64,000 bases of DNA from Heracleum sosnowskyi (taxonomy: Eukaryota; Streptophyta; Magnoliopsida; Apiales; Apiaceae). The first letter of the stretch is position 1; the number at the start of each line of letters is the position of its first letter. Below the pieces are notes generated by a model. That model did no database searches, had not been told where the DNA came from, and saw only the letters and a program-made list of their open reading frames with translations. Shown one piece after another: positions 21,601-33,633 of the stretch. The stretch covers positions 82,207,910 through 82,271,909 of the forward strand of contig CM061237.1 in the NCBI GenBank assembly GCA_030848705.1. The letters are read 5' to 3'. Made by a program: the position numbers and the translations under genes.

Positions 21601-23586
21601 CAAGTATTATTATCCTTTTTTTTTGTTAATGCGATCATCTGATCCATTCCCCGATTCGAATTCATACATGATGTGCATGATTTAGTTTACTTCCTTCAAA
21701 TACAAGGCTTATCTATTATAAGTATATGTTCGAAGGACTTGAACTATTTCTATCGGAAGTTAATAAACCCTTGTTTTCTTCATTTATAAACTTCACCCTG
21801 AATTTTTCTTAAACTTGAACTTGACTTTCTTGTCACTTACCAGATTGTTGAATCTTAACTAATTCTTCTATAATGTGATGATTTGAACTGTTAAGGCCAT
21901 CTAGAGCCTGTTCTTTGAACCCTATTCCATATTGAGTTATTGCAAATTCTGCTGATATCATAATGCCCGTTTCATATCAGATTCAATCTTGTTGAGCATG
22001 TCATTGTTATTCTTTATTATATCCCAGTTGTTACATCGAACTCGTCGATGCTTATTATATTGTCACTTTTCATGTGCACCTCCCCATATTGTGTCGATCT
22101 CGTCGATACTAGATTATATTATTATTCCTTAATGGATTCTTCATAATTGAACTGTTTCCTGGAACGTGAGTTTTCCAGCAATTGTTGTATTAGGTTGTCG
22201 ATTCTTCCGACACCTGATTGTCGAAGTAAGGTTGTCAATTGTTCTGACACCTGACGTATATAATAATAGGATTGGAATGTTTTTAAATGGGACCAGTAAT
22301 TGGTCGGGCCATAATTATGGTCGGAATAAATTAAGGCCCAGATTGGCCTAGGATCCAGTAGAGGACTTTGCTATAAGCAAGTCCGGGGTTGATGCGTGGC
22401 TGGCCAACAGCACAACCTTTGATTTGATAAATGTTAAAAATCCAATTCTAATATAAATTCTTATTTCTGGGATGAGTTACATCCATATGTTTTGTACTTG
22501 TGAGTTATGACCTGATATTCAGGTTTATTCGTTGCGTAAAATTGTTGGTTGTTGATTAATAAATGGTGGTTTCAATCTTGCTGAAATCACTTACTCTTAA
22601 TTCATTTGGATTCCAAATAGTCGAAATCCACTTCCGTGATTCCATTGGCAGTCGTGAGATATCTATCTTGATGAGTTTTATTCATATTGCATACCTAGTC
22701 GGTCCTATATTAAAGTCTTGAAGTGCGTTCTTTATTTCATGACCGAGCGTGATGGCTCATTCTTACTCCTTGATTATTCTACCCTTCCAGAGTTGTTGGT
22801 TTCAGAGAATGTTATGAATAGACCTGTTATCTTCAAAATTAGTATTTTTGTACAAACTATGGTCTTGAAGACGTATGAGTTATATTTGTTTCATATTTTC
22901 TACTTACTATTGTAGATATTGTTGATTCAGTCGCCGTAACGACCAATATAAATCTTTTTGTGTTTTAAACTATTCAATTGAGAGAAGAAGAATGAGAAAT
23001 TGTGGTAAATTACCAAACTTGTTTTGAAAATATTAGAGATTACAAATGTTTAAGCCAAAGGCTTGTTTATTTGAAAATCCAAAGTTATTTTAGAAACCTT
23101 TCGTATTATATTTAATAATGCGCTTGCTGAGCAATTCATTCGCTCATACTTGTTTTATTTATATATTTTAGCCTGCCAGTAAGAAGGTGTATTGGCGAGA
23201 GTTGTCCGCGTAGCTGATCAGAGATGGGGAAAGATATTAGCGTAAAGACGTTTTGATCCAGAGCATTTGGAGCTAGTGAGAGGTTTTATATATAGATGTT
23301 TTCTATTGAATAATATATTGTATAAGATTAGTTGTCTGGTATACTTCTTATCGAAGTTATACTAGTGTATTAGAATTTTTGTAAAGAGAATGGTTGTAAG
23401 GAAGAAAGATTGTTGTAATGAAATTTTGGATTCTTGTTTCTAGCACTATAACCTTTAAAGATTCTTGGTAGAGTTGGGGTCACAGATATTATTATTATTG
23501 TGTTGATTTTATATTGAACAGGTTGTTTGGATTAAGAGTGCAGTGTGACGACCAAATCCTTTGACCCCGGATTTGGGGGCGTTACA
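18699..23586 (+). repeat. X 5' LTR
   Basis: Starts TGTAAGATCC, ends GCGTTACA. Mostly non-coding: a GC-richer part near 19730-20040 (source of a spurious minus-strand ORF) and a very AT-rich TTAATTAATT part at 20100-20420. Short related ORFs recur in the 3' LTR only because the LTRs are copies. Confidence 0.93.
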
Positions 23587-23588
23587 GT

Positions 23589-23600
23589 TGGTATCAGAGC
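23589..23600 (+). other. X primer binding site, tRNA-iMet
   Basis: TGGTATCAGAGC, two bases after the LTR. Confidence 0.9.
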
Positions 23601-26440
23601 AAGTGTTATAGTAAAACTAGAAACGAGAGTGTGTGGGAGTGTATATAGTTATATAAGGAACGTCAGAGCTCATTTAGAGTTCGTATTGGACTATTGGATA
23701 TAGTACCGCTGAGTGAGTTGAGATGGAGGTATTTGATTGAGATAGTTGTGCTGAAATGGATAGAACTTCTTGCGTTTGTAGACGTCTATGGCGGAATCTT
23801 CGAGGACTATTACGAGTCGACGACGACGTACGATATTGATAACCTTGCGACGTGGAAAAGAAGGGCTGAAATCGAATAACGTGGAGAAGAAGGGCTGAAA
23901 TTGAATAACGAGCTATCGAAGGAGTCGACGGAGGAGGCATATGTGAAGACCTTGGTAATACCTTCCCATCCTAATGAAATATTTGGCATTCCTTTAAAGA
24001 GAAACCTGTGTTGACGGATATATTCCACCTGTTGATCTTGTATTTGATACTCTTGATCAATCATGTTTTAAATTGCGCCAAAGATTGTTGATATGCCTAT
24101 TTCAAATTTTGAGACTTGTTGAAAAATATGTTATTTAAATTCCAACTCCTTCATTCTTCCGGAGTGGATAACTCTAATTGTGATGTAACACTATTTGTTG
24201 ATACTTCCTTTCTGGTTGTTCTTCTTTTCTGAAATAACACCTTTGGAATCTATTCAATTTCAATCCAAGGTGTGTATTTGAGATTTCTTATCGAAAGGCC
24301 CTGGTTGTCATTCCAACTCTAAATTTCTTTTATATTTCTCTACTCCAACTGAGGTAAACAACCCTATTTATAGGGGACACAAGGACTATCTGTCTATGTG
24401 ATAGAAGTCTGACGGGACGCCGTCACTTGTGTGTTGTGAAATACAAGAAGGCTAATTACCTTTAGTACTGTCTTAATTGAGACACACAACATTGAGTTCA
24501 TGTGATCAAATTGATCTCTCAGTGATTCTCTTATTTCCAATAATGTTTTCTTTGAAACATGCAGACTTGGTAACCCCAATTGGGGAACATTTGCTATGAT
24601 ACGGAACCTTTTCTCTTCAAAATATCATGAAGTTTGTTATTTCAAATAATCTGGGAGGTATGCCATTAGGGTGAACTGAAATTTACCCTACCTTAATGAA
24701 TGAAGAATTTGCGATTGAATTACCATGAGCGAAAGCGGATTACGATGCGATTAGAATACTAGTAACATATAACGGAGCCAGTTGTTCTCTCTCTATCGAT
24801 TAACATTACGATGTGGAAGAGGTGAAGTTAGATAATTCAAAAGTTGATTGGAAATTGGGGAAAAATGTGTAATTGTGCTGATGATATCCCATGTTGTGGA
24901 AGATGAACATAATAGATTTTTGTCTCAATGAGAAGAACTTTTAAGATTTGATGATAGGCTAATAATGGAGAATGAGTTGATCTTTGAGTATTTCAGGATT
25001 GTATGATATGGTTGCAAGTCTTTTGCTCACGATAGTTAAGGTAGATCTTGCCAGTCAATGTGGATGTATAGAATGAGAATCAAGATAATGTCGAGTTGAT
25101 CAAGCTGTTTTGGAAATGAGATGGAACCATGGAAAAGGTGTCATGAGTGTTACTGTGAATGTATCTTCTGAATTATTTAGGAATCAGATGGAGAGCAATT
25201 AAGTTATTGGAACTAGGTAGAACAATTTTAAAGATATGGACTAAGTCGCCAAGTTGATAAGGAATATTCTCACAATTGTAGATAGGAAAAGAAGATTAAG
25301 AGGTGTTAATAAGGATTTAAAGACAATGGATAAGGTAATGATGGGTTGTTTTAAGCTGAAGAGTTAATTGGCACGGAAGGTATATGATCGTTGAGAGCAG
25401 TTGTTAGATATATTGGGAGTAAATAGAATTAACCAAGAGATTATATTAGAGGTTCACATTATGAGTAGTAAAAGAGAGATTTGAGATGTGAATATCTTCG
25501 GTACAAGGAGTAGAAAGGATGGAGCTTTGAGGTTATGATAACAAGAGATTAACTAAAAGAAATGACGGAAATAAGGATTCAACCAGGATTGATTAAAGAG
25601 AAAGGGCTACATAAAGGAAAGAGTTATGGAAAGAGAAATGGAATTCAATTACAGGAAGGAGCGAGAGAGTATAATGGATAAGAAGGAAATGTAAGGATAT
25701 ATAAGAGGTTTAAAAGGATATTAATGTTGGTGAGTATTTAAATGCTTGGGATTCTAGAAAATGAAGACAAAGTAACAGAGGTATAGTAGACGATTACAAC
25801 TAAAGAGATTCCTGAATGGAAGTGGAAACATATTAAGATAGACTTTGTAGTAGAGTTGCTAAGGCTTAGAGCTAATCATGATGTTATTTGAGTTATTATT
25901 GACCGATCAACAAGAGATATTTATTAGATGAATTGGTTCATCTCTAGCTATTTGAATGAGGTAATAGTACGGCATGGAATGACGGGTTCAAATGTATTTG
26001 ACAGAGATCCGTGACTTAATTAAAGAATTCAGACAGACTATGGTTGTGTACTAAATTTTTAAGGTAATTGGAAGGACCATTTACCGTTGATTAGATTTTC
26101 TTACGACAACAGTTATTATGACAATTTTGAATTGCTACCTTATGTCGGTTTACTGCGTGTTAGGAAAGTTGCGTATAAGTTTGCGTACCACTCCATGAGT
26201 GGTGTATTCATAGTGTATTTCATAAAATACGAACCTATAGAGATTTAGTTAAATTGTTCTATGTTGAGTAACCAATTGAGATATTGAGTCAGTATGAGAG
26301 AGTGATGAGTAATAGAGGAGTCAAATTAGTATGAGTATGAGGAGAAATCCTAAGGTTGAAGAGTCAACCTAGGAATTTGAGAATGAGATGTTGGAAAATA
26401 TCCACCTGTGTTTGCGTAAGCTGATTCTGAGGACAGAATC
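23601..26440 (+). pseudogene. X interior: heavily decayed Tekay gag-pol remnants
   Basis: No long frame. Two parts are recognisable. At about 25811-26040 a frame reads PEWKWKHIKIDFV, then further on VIIDRSTRD and VRHGM and SNVFDRDP with stops between, the outline of a chromovirus integrase core. At 26341-26400 RRNPKVEEST is followed by a stop where element E has Trp, then EFENEML, the end of the chromodomain. Most of gag, protease and RT is missing or unrecognisable. Confidence 0.7.
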
Positions 26441-26444
26441 CTGT

Positions 26445-26458
26445 TAAGGGGGGAAGGA
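26445..26458 (+). other. X polypurine tract
   Basis: AAGGGGGGAAGGA directly before the 3' LTR, after the conserved chromovirus stretch CTGAGGACAGAATCC. The mirror stretch is present in element E on the other strand. Confidence 0.85.
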
Positions 26459-29400
26459 TGTAAGATTCGGGAAAATTACGTGTTATTATGTGATGTGAAA
26501 TGAAATTTTAATTTCATATTAAGAGTTATTAAATGATTTATCTGTTTAAACGTGCTAAGTTATTCGTTAAATGATTGAATATGTGATATTGTGGTGCTAT
26601 GTGAAATGTGTGGGGAATTTGAAATTATTTTGAAAAGGGTGTCATACTATTTTATTTTATTTTAATTATCGAAAAGAAAATTTGGATCGTTCCCAAATTA
26701 TTCGGGAGATTGGTATATCGTTCGTACCAATATCTCATTCGTTAAAGTAGAAAGTATTCGAAAATATTCGCAATAAAGGTATTTTGGTTCGTATATTTTG
26801 AATTAAACGATACTTGTAGTTATCCGTACTTTATGGAAGCTTATCGTCTCGTGAAACGTGTATTCTGCTTTATTAAAGGTTTAAAGCATATATTCTGTTA
26901 AATTGTATTTAAAGCGATCTATCGGATCAGTATCGATCCAAAAATGTCGTTTGTGGTATTATTTTACGTTTAATATAAAAAGGCAAATCGTACTTTGTTT
27001 TGCGTATAATAAAGCTTAATTACAGTTAAAAATCTAAAAACCCCTGAAACGTGCTCTTCGTGTTCTTGAGAATCAAACTCAATTTTGAAGGCGTTATCGG
27101 AATCCGATTTCGATGTTCTTGTAACCAAAATGAATCTCTCATCATCCTCTACCTAAATCCACCATCAAAATTCATGTGGGTATGATTTCTGAGTTTTTCC
27201 GATTTTTAATTTATTTATTTCGAATTATTTATTTAATTTGGGGAAATCTGTGTTTGTGATTGTTCTTGATAATTGATGATATGAATAAGTTGTATGTGTT
27301 GTAAGGAGTGTTTTGATGATTTTTAATTTGAATTTGGAGTTCGTTTTCGAGCTAATCGGAAATTGTATGTAAGTCGCCGGATTTTTCTTTTAGCCGGAAT
27401 TTCAGTTTGGTTGATCGGTTGCCGTTTGTGTTTATGCCAGTGTGTAGATCGTAGGATTTAGAATCGAACCATGTAAGCCGTTGTGAATTCTGGGTTCGGT
27501 TTCTGGTCGCCGGAAAAACGGCCGTCGTTGCCGCCGGTGACCGGAATCGGAGAAAACTGAGATGTTTCTGCGACGTTTTGGTCTGTTTTTGGCATGGCTG
27601 TGTTTGTTGTGAAAAACCGAACAGAAGCGCTATGGGTTGGTCGGGGTTTGGACGGAATCGAACGATTCCGGCCGCCGGACGTCGGCCGGAAACTGGGAAA
27701 CCCAGTTTCCGGTGGTGTTCTTGGCCGACCCGTTTTGAGTTCTTGGTGACCCGTTTTCAAAACCTACCCGACCCGGTTTCGATCCAGAAAACCCTAATTC
27801 CATTTTCTGAATAGTGTTTCTGGGTTTTTATTTTAAAAATAATTCAAAAATAGTTTTATAATTCTAAAAATCATATCTTTGATTTAAAAATACATTTTAT
27901 TATTCCGAAAATTTTATAAATTCATAAATATTTATTTAAATTCGAAAATTGATTAAATTTAATTATTTTAATTATTTTTGATTAATAATTAATTTATTTA
28001 ATTAATTGATTAATTCTTTTAATCAGTTAATTCTTAATAATTAATTATTAATTCGATTTAATTAATTAAAATTAAGTTTAATTATTTTCTAGCTTGGTTC
28101 ATTTATTTAAAAATAGTTTGAGCATGTAAAGAGTGTCAATTAATTTTATTAATTGATTTAATTGCATTTAAAATACTTATATTGGATTAAAAAAATCCGA
28201 TTTTTGATTTAAAAATTGTTTGTGGCTTATTTAAATTCAAATAAGCTTCGTGTGATGTTTTAAAAATTGTTATAAGTGCTATATGGTTTGTATGAGTTGT
28301 GTAATGTGTTTTATACTCCGTATATGCCCGTACTAGGGCTAGTGTCTGAGTTTTAAATATCGTAAATTAGACCGGGCGTCCGATACGTAACCGGTTACTT
28401 GTTTAAATATGTTATGTGAATGATGTGAATTATCTGTTGTTGAGTCATGCATGCGAATAAATTGTGTTGAGACATGTTTGAGTATTTGGTCGTGTCTAAT
28501 ATCATCACGAGGGGTAGTTGGGATAGAAATTTGTCAGTTATGTTAGAAAGTGAGATTTACGAGGCCGTCGACTTAGATGTTGACTTTTTATAGTATGGGG
28601 AGTTTCGTCAAGCGAGTTACGAGGATTACTTGTATAGTTAGTTGTGATCATTCTATCAATTGAAATGTGGTTGTCTGTGCAACAGAGGCTATTGGACGAG
28701 ACGAGTCAGATTATCGAAGTTAAGTTACAATCGTTTATGGAATGTGAAATCATACGTTGAAGACTAAGTACCGTCTCATGTTTGACTATCGAGGCTGGCA
28801 CGTGGATTCGAAATGGTAAAAGCAGACTAGTGGTATTCGCAAGAGCGTTAAAGCAAAGAAGGACGGAAGTAGAGAATCGTGCGACAAGACAGAATAAGGA
28901 GGAAATCGTATTGTTTCAGCGTTACGAAATAGCTAAGGACCAGAGGCAAGTGTTTATACCCTTGCTTATTAATTAAGAGATATTATCTTGAATTATTAGT
29001 ATGCATGCTGAATGCTTTTTACTGAATTTTCAAATGTTGATTTCTTTGCATTGAATTGCAAGTATGTTATTTAATCTCGTAAATTGACGAGTACTCTTTT
29101 ATACCTTTTGAGTTTAGATTCATATTTTCATATTGATTGGAAAGATATACTTATTATATTGAAAAGTTTGAAGAGATAATTATGGGTCGTATACTAAGGC
29201 GTTCTTTTAAAAGACATGATTTTAAAAAATTAGGTTGGAATATTGCCAACCCTAGATGAGTGGGAACTTGTGAACCCTATGTTGAAAATGTTATTTTAAA
29301 TTCCGAAGTTGTGGTACTTGTTCTACAAGTATTCCATTTTCCATCCTGCACCCTTGCAAGTATTATTATCCTTTTTTTTGTTAATGCGATCATCTGATCC

Positions 29401-31344
29401 ATTCCCCGATTCGAATTCATACATGATGTGCATGATTTAGTTTACTTCCTTCAAATACAAGGCTTATCTATTATAAGTATATGTTCGAAGGACTTGAACT
29501 ATTTCTGTCAGAAGTTAATAAACCCTTGTTTTCTTCATTTATAAACTTCACCCTGAATTTTTCTTAAACTTGAACTTGACTTTCTTGTCACTTACCAGAT
29601 TGTTGAATCTTAACTAATTCTTCCATAATGTGATGATTTGAACTGTTAAGGCCATCTAGAGCCTGTTCTTTGAACCCTATTCCATATTGAGTTATTGCAA
29701 ATTCTGCTGATATCATAATGCCCGTTTCATATCAGATTCAATCTTGTTGAGCATGTCATTGTTATTCTTTATTATATCCCAGTTGTTACATCGAACTCGT
29801 CGATGCTTATTATATTGTCACTTTTCATGTGCACCTCCCCATATTGTGTCGATCTCGTCGATACTAGATTATATTATTATTCCTTAATGGATTCTTCATA
29901 ATTGAACTGTTTCCTGGAACGTGAGTTTTCCAGCATTTGTTGTATTAGGTTGTCGATTCTTCCGACACCTGATTTTCGAAGTAAGGTTGTCAATTGTTCT
30001 GACACCTGACGTATATAATAATAGGATTGGAATGTTTTTAAATGGGACCAGTAATTGGTCGGGCCATAATTATGGTCGGAATAAATTAAGGCCCAGATTG
30101 GCCTAGGATCCAGTAGAGGACTTTGCTATAAGCAAGTCCGGGGTTGATGCGTGGCTGGCCAGCAGCACAACCTTTGATTTGATAAATGTTAAAAATCCAA
30201 TTCTAATACAAATTCTTATTTCTGGGATGAGTTACATCCATATGTTTTGTACTTGTGAGTTATGACCTGATATTCAGGTTTATTCGTTGCGTAAAATTGT
30301 TGGTTGTTGATTAATAAATGGTGGTTTCAATCTTGCTGAAATCACTTACTCTTAATTCATTTGGATTCCAAATAGTCGAAATCCACTTCCGTGATTCCAT
30401 TGGCAGTCGTGAGATATCTATCTTGATGAGTTTTATTCATACCGCATACCCAGACGGTACTATATTAAAGTCTTGAAGTGCGTTCTTTATTTCATGACCG
30501 AGCGTGATGGCTCATTCTTACTCCTTGATTATTCTACCCTTCCAGAGTTGTTGGTTTCAGAGAATGTTATGAATAGACCTGTTATCTTCAAAATTAGTAT
30601 TTTTGTACAAACTATGGTCTTGAAGACGTATGAGTTATATTTATTTCATATTTTCTACTTACTATTGTAGATATTGTTGATTCGGTCGCCGTAACGACCA
30701 ATATAAATCTTTTTGTGTTTTAAACTATTCAATTGAGAGAAGAAGATTGAGAAATTATGGTAAATTACCAAACTTGTTTTGAAAATATTAGAGATTACAA
30801 ATGTTTAAGCCAAAGGCTTGTTTATTTGAAAATCCAAAGTTATTTTAGAAACCTTTCGTATTATATTTAATAATGCGCTTGCTGAGTAATTCATTCGCTC
30901 ATACTTGTTTTATTTATATATTTTAGCCTGCCAGTAAGAAGGTGTATTGGCGAGAGTTGTCCGCGTAGCTGATCAGAGATGGGGAAAGATATTAGCGTAA
31001 AGACGTTTTGATCTAGAGCATTTGGAGCTAGTGAGAGGTTTTGTATATAGATGTTTTCTATTGAATAATATATTGTATAAGATTAGTTGTCTGGTATACT
31101 TCTTATCGAAGTTATACTAGTGTATTAGAATTTTTGTAAAGAGAATGGTTGTAAGGAAGAAAGATTGTTGTAATGAAATTTTGGATTCTTGTTTCTAGCA
31201 CTATAACCTTTAAAGATTCTTGGTAGAGTTGGGGTCACAGATATTATTATTATTATTGTGTTGATTTTATATTGAACAGGTTGTTTGGATTAAGAGTGCA
31301 GTGTGACGACCAAATCCTTTGACCCCGGATTTAGGGGCGTTACA
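26459..31344 (+). repeat. X 3' LTR
   Basis: 4886 bp, about 99% like the 5' LTR; differences include a 4-bp length change in a TTTA run. It is followed by the target duplication GCTGG. Confidence 0.93.
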
Positions 31345-32060
31345 GCTGGTGAAACCCTAAATGACACGTTTAGTAGGTTTCAAAAGCTTTTGAATGGATT
31401 AAAGTTGTATGGGAGGGTCTACCAAACAAAGGATTCAAACCTCAAATTTCTTAGAGCTCTTCCAAAAGAGTGGAAGCCTATGACTGTTTCTCTTAGAAAC
31501 ACTCAAGAATACAAAGACTATACTCTTGAAAGGCTTTATGGAACTTTAAAGACATATGAGCTGGAAATGGAGCAAGATGAAGAAATTGAGAAGGTACAAA
31601 AGAAAGGTGAATCTGTTGCATTGATTGCATCTGTGAACCAACTGGAAGATGACAATGAAGAAGCTACAAAAGCCACAACTAGTTGAGCTAGTTGTAGGAA
31701 TGATGTTAGCAAGGGTAAAGGCAAGACGAAGAAGAAGAAGAACCAGCCAACTTGGATGACTTAGATGAAATTGATGAACACATTGCTTTTCTTTCAAGAA
31801 AATTTTCTAAGTTCAAATTCAAGAGAAACTCATAAGCAAGGCCACCAAGGAGAGACTTCCAACCTAGAAAAAATAATTGGGTTGAAAAGTCTAAGTCTAA
31901 ATGTTTCAACTGTGGAATGATTGGTCACTTTGCTGGAGATTGCAGAAAGCCCAAAGTTAAGAAGGGTAACAGGAAATTTGAGCCTGTTGATTATAAAAAG
32001 AAATACTTTGAACTTGTCAAGCAAAAAGAAAAGGCTTTCATGTCTCAGGAGTATGATTGG
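31345..32060 (+). pseudogene. B gag, middle part with first CCHC knuckle
   Basis: The gag frame resumes with ETLNDTFSRFQKLLNGL and LKFLRALPKEWKP, typical Copia capsid. It ends early at a TGA (31684-31686) because of a shift; a second frame (with a TAA at 31833) carries the nucleic-acid-binding knuckle C-X2-C-X4-H-X4-C at 31902-31943. Y splits it at 32060 within ATTGG. Confidence 0.85.
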
Positions 32061-32270
32061 TGATAAGTGGGTATTTTATTCACTTAGAACGTGTCCGTAT
32101 GGCTTAAAACGAATGTTTGTACTCGAGTTGTGGTATTTTTGATCTCTTTTAAGGGTATTGTGCAGGTATATTTATCACAGGTGTACTAGGAATGAAGCGG
32201 AGCAATCGGAATGCAATTTGGAGCTAAAACGAAGAAAATGGAAAAATTCGTCTTCCTGGACAGAAGACAC

Positions 32271-32388
32271 GGCGCGGCAGCGCCGTGTTTGAGCTTGCCT
32301 ATGGCGCGACAGTGCCGCTGGAAAAAGGAGCAGTAATTACCTGGCGCGGCAGCGCCGCTATCCTATACAATCATGGCGCGGCAGCGCC
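32271..32388. repeat. Paired GC-rich palindromes in Y 5' LTR
   Basis: GGCGCGGCAGCGCC at 32271, 32343 and 32375, with a decayed copy (GGCGCGACAGTGCC) at 32303. Each has a 5-bp stem GGCGC/GCGCC around GGCA. Starts 32271/32303 and 32343/32375 form two pairs, each exactly 32 bp apart; the pairs are offset by 40. Linkers of 18 bp differ in sequence. Confidence 0.95.
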
Positions 32389-32487
32389 AGTCTGTCTGAC
32401 GAAATTTCCTGTTTTGAACCCGATTTGCTGATTTTTCGAGTTGAAGTCAAATTACAATTCAGTACGACTTGTTTGCACCTGGAGGCA

Positions 32488-32495
32488 TATATAAA
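32488..32495 (+). promoter_or_regulatory. Y LTR TATA box (TATATAAA)
   Basis: TATATAAA lies 100 bp after the last palindrome; transcription would start around 32520, so the palindromes are in U3. Confidence 0.7.
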
Positions 32496-33497
32496 GAGAA
32501 GAAAACCCTAGAGAAGAGGAGTTACACATACCACATATTATCTACGGAGTTTTAAAGCACGAAGAAGCAAGGAAGAAGATAGTTTTCAATTTATTCTTGT
32601 ATTCTTTCTAGCTTGTGGATGCTTGGTTTGGGTGTATTCTTTAGAACCTTTGATAATTATTCCAATATTGATTCGTTTTCTTCAATCATGTTTACATTAG
32701 AACCCATGGTGACGATTAGTTTGATTATGAACTAATTCGTTGTCATGGGGTTTTAGCGGATTTATTCATGAAGTTTATTTGTTGAATTTTCTTGATGCCT
32801 ATAGTGTGATTGATGCGATATCCTATCATGGTTGTTTTAATTCGTTATAGGAGAGTAGCTAACTCCTGTAATTGTGTGTTAATTCTTATTGAAGCGAAAG
32901 TGGATTTAAGAGTTTAGAACTTGCCATGCTAGCATAGGTTTATGCGTGAGAATATCATTCGTACTTAGTGTCGTAACTCTAACCGTTTTATGACGACTAT
33001 GTGATCAATTGAATGCTTGTACTTTAACCATTATGTTTTCAATCTTTATAGACATATAGGGACTAAGCATAATTGGAAGACTAAGTGATTTCTATCTTCA
33101 TTGTGGATATTATTTAGGATGGTATTGGTACAACGAAAGTTGGCTTTTATCAGTCTTGTGTATTCGATCAGGTATTAACAAATCACATGAAAGGGCTAGA
33201 GAATTGAAGACTATAGATGGATTGTTTAATGAAGTTAAAATTCCATGTTTTATTTGCATAAGTAATTCGACATAAATCTCAGTTCAAGTAGTTGATAATT
33301 AGTTATAATTCTTAGATTAATTATAGTGATAACAAAAATCCACTTTGTTATTTGTTTTAGCATCGGATAATAATCATACATTGGTGAGTGAATTAACTAG
33401 ACAAACAACGAGTCCCTGTAGGAACGAACCTTATTTGCTATCTTTATTACTTGAGATCACGTGCACTTGCGTGTTGAGATTGGTCGTAACAAGTTTT

Positions 33498-33515
33498 TGG
33501 CGCCGCTGCCGGGGA
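33498..33515 (+). other. Y primer binding site, tRNA-Asp
   Basis: TGGCGCCGCTGCCGGGGA matches the complement of the plant tRNA-Asp 3' end with one mismatch, six bases after the LTR. Usual for Athila. Confidence 0.9.
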
Positions 33516-33633
33516 TTTCGGTTTTATTTGTTTAGTTTTAGTATTTACCATCAGTGGTCATTAAAGTTCGGTGACTAGGACGTTTCTCACCAAATTTTCT
33601 TGTTGGTGAATTTCAGGTACTTATTGAGAGTGT

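Larger units (their letters stand above)
18699..31344 (+). mobile_element. Element X: Tekay-type Gypsy with 4.9-kb LTRs and decayed interior (LARD-like)
   Basis: LTRs 18699-23586 (4888 bp) and 26459-31344 (4886 bp), exact TSD GCTGG (18694-18698, 31345-31349). The interior is only 2872 bp and full of stops, yet it keeps a tRNA-iMet PBS, a purine tract and traces of integrase and chromodomain. The LTRs differ by about 1%, so a copy with an already dead interior moved recently, which implies trans-supplied proteins. That fits the idea of a large retrotransposon derivative. Confidence 0.92.
32061..33491 (+). repeat. Y 5' LTR
   Basis: 1431 bp, TGATAAGTGG...GTAACA. It differs from the 3' LTR at 32110, 32309, 32313 and 32373 only. 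Each is a transition at a CG or CCG site, the kind produced by loss of methylated cytosine. The palindrome cluster lies 100-217 bp before the TATA. Confidence 0.96.

Noticed and set aside
19702..27760. 100-aa minus-strand ORF present twice (19702-20004, 27458-27760)
   Set aside because: It lies in the GC-richer part of both X LTRs; the copies exist because the LTRs are repeats. Composition (Pro/Arg/Thr) and lack of homologous frame in the E LTR suggest a chance ORF.
18703..31344. Large 4.9-kb direct duplication as a segmental duplication
   Set aside because: TG...CA ends, PBS, polypurine tract and exact GCTGG duplication show they are LTRs.
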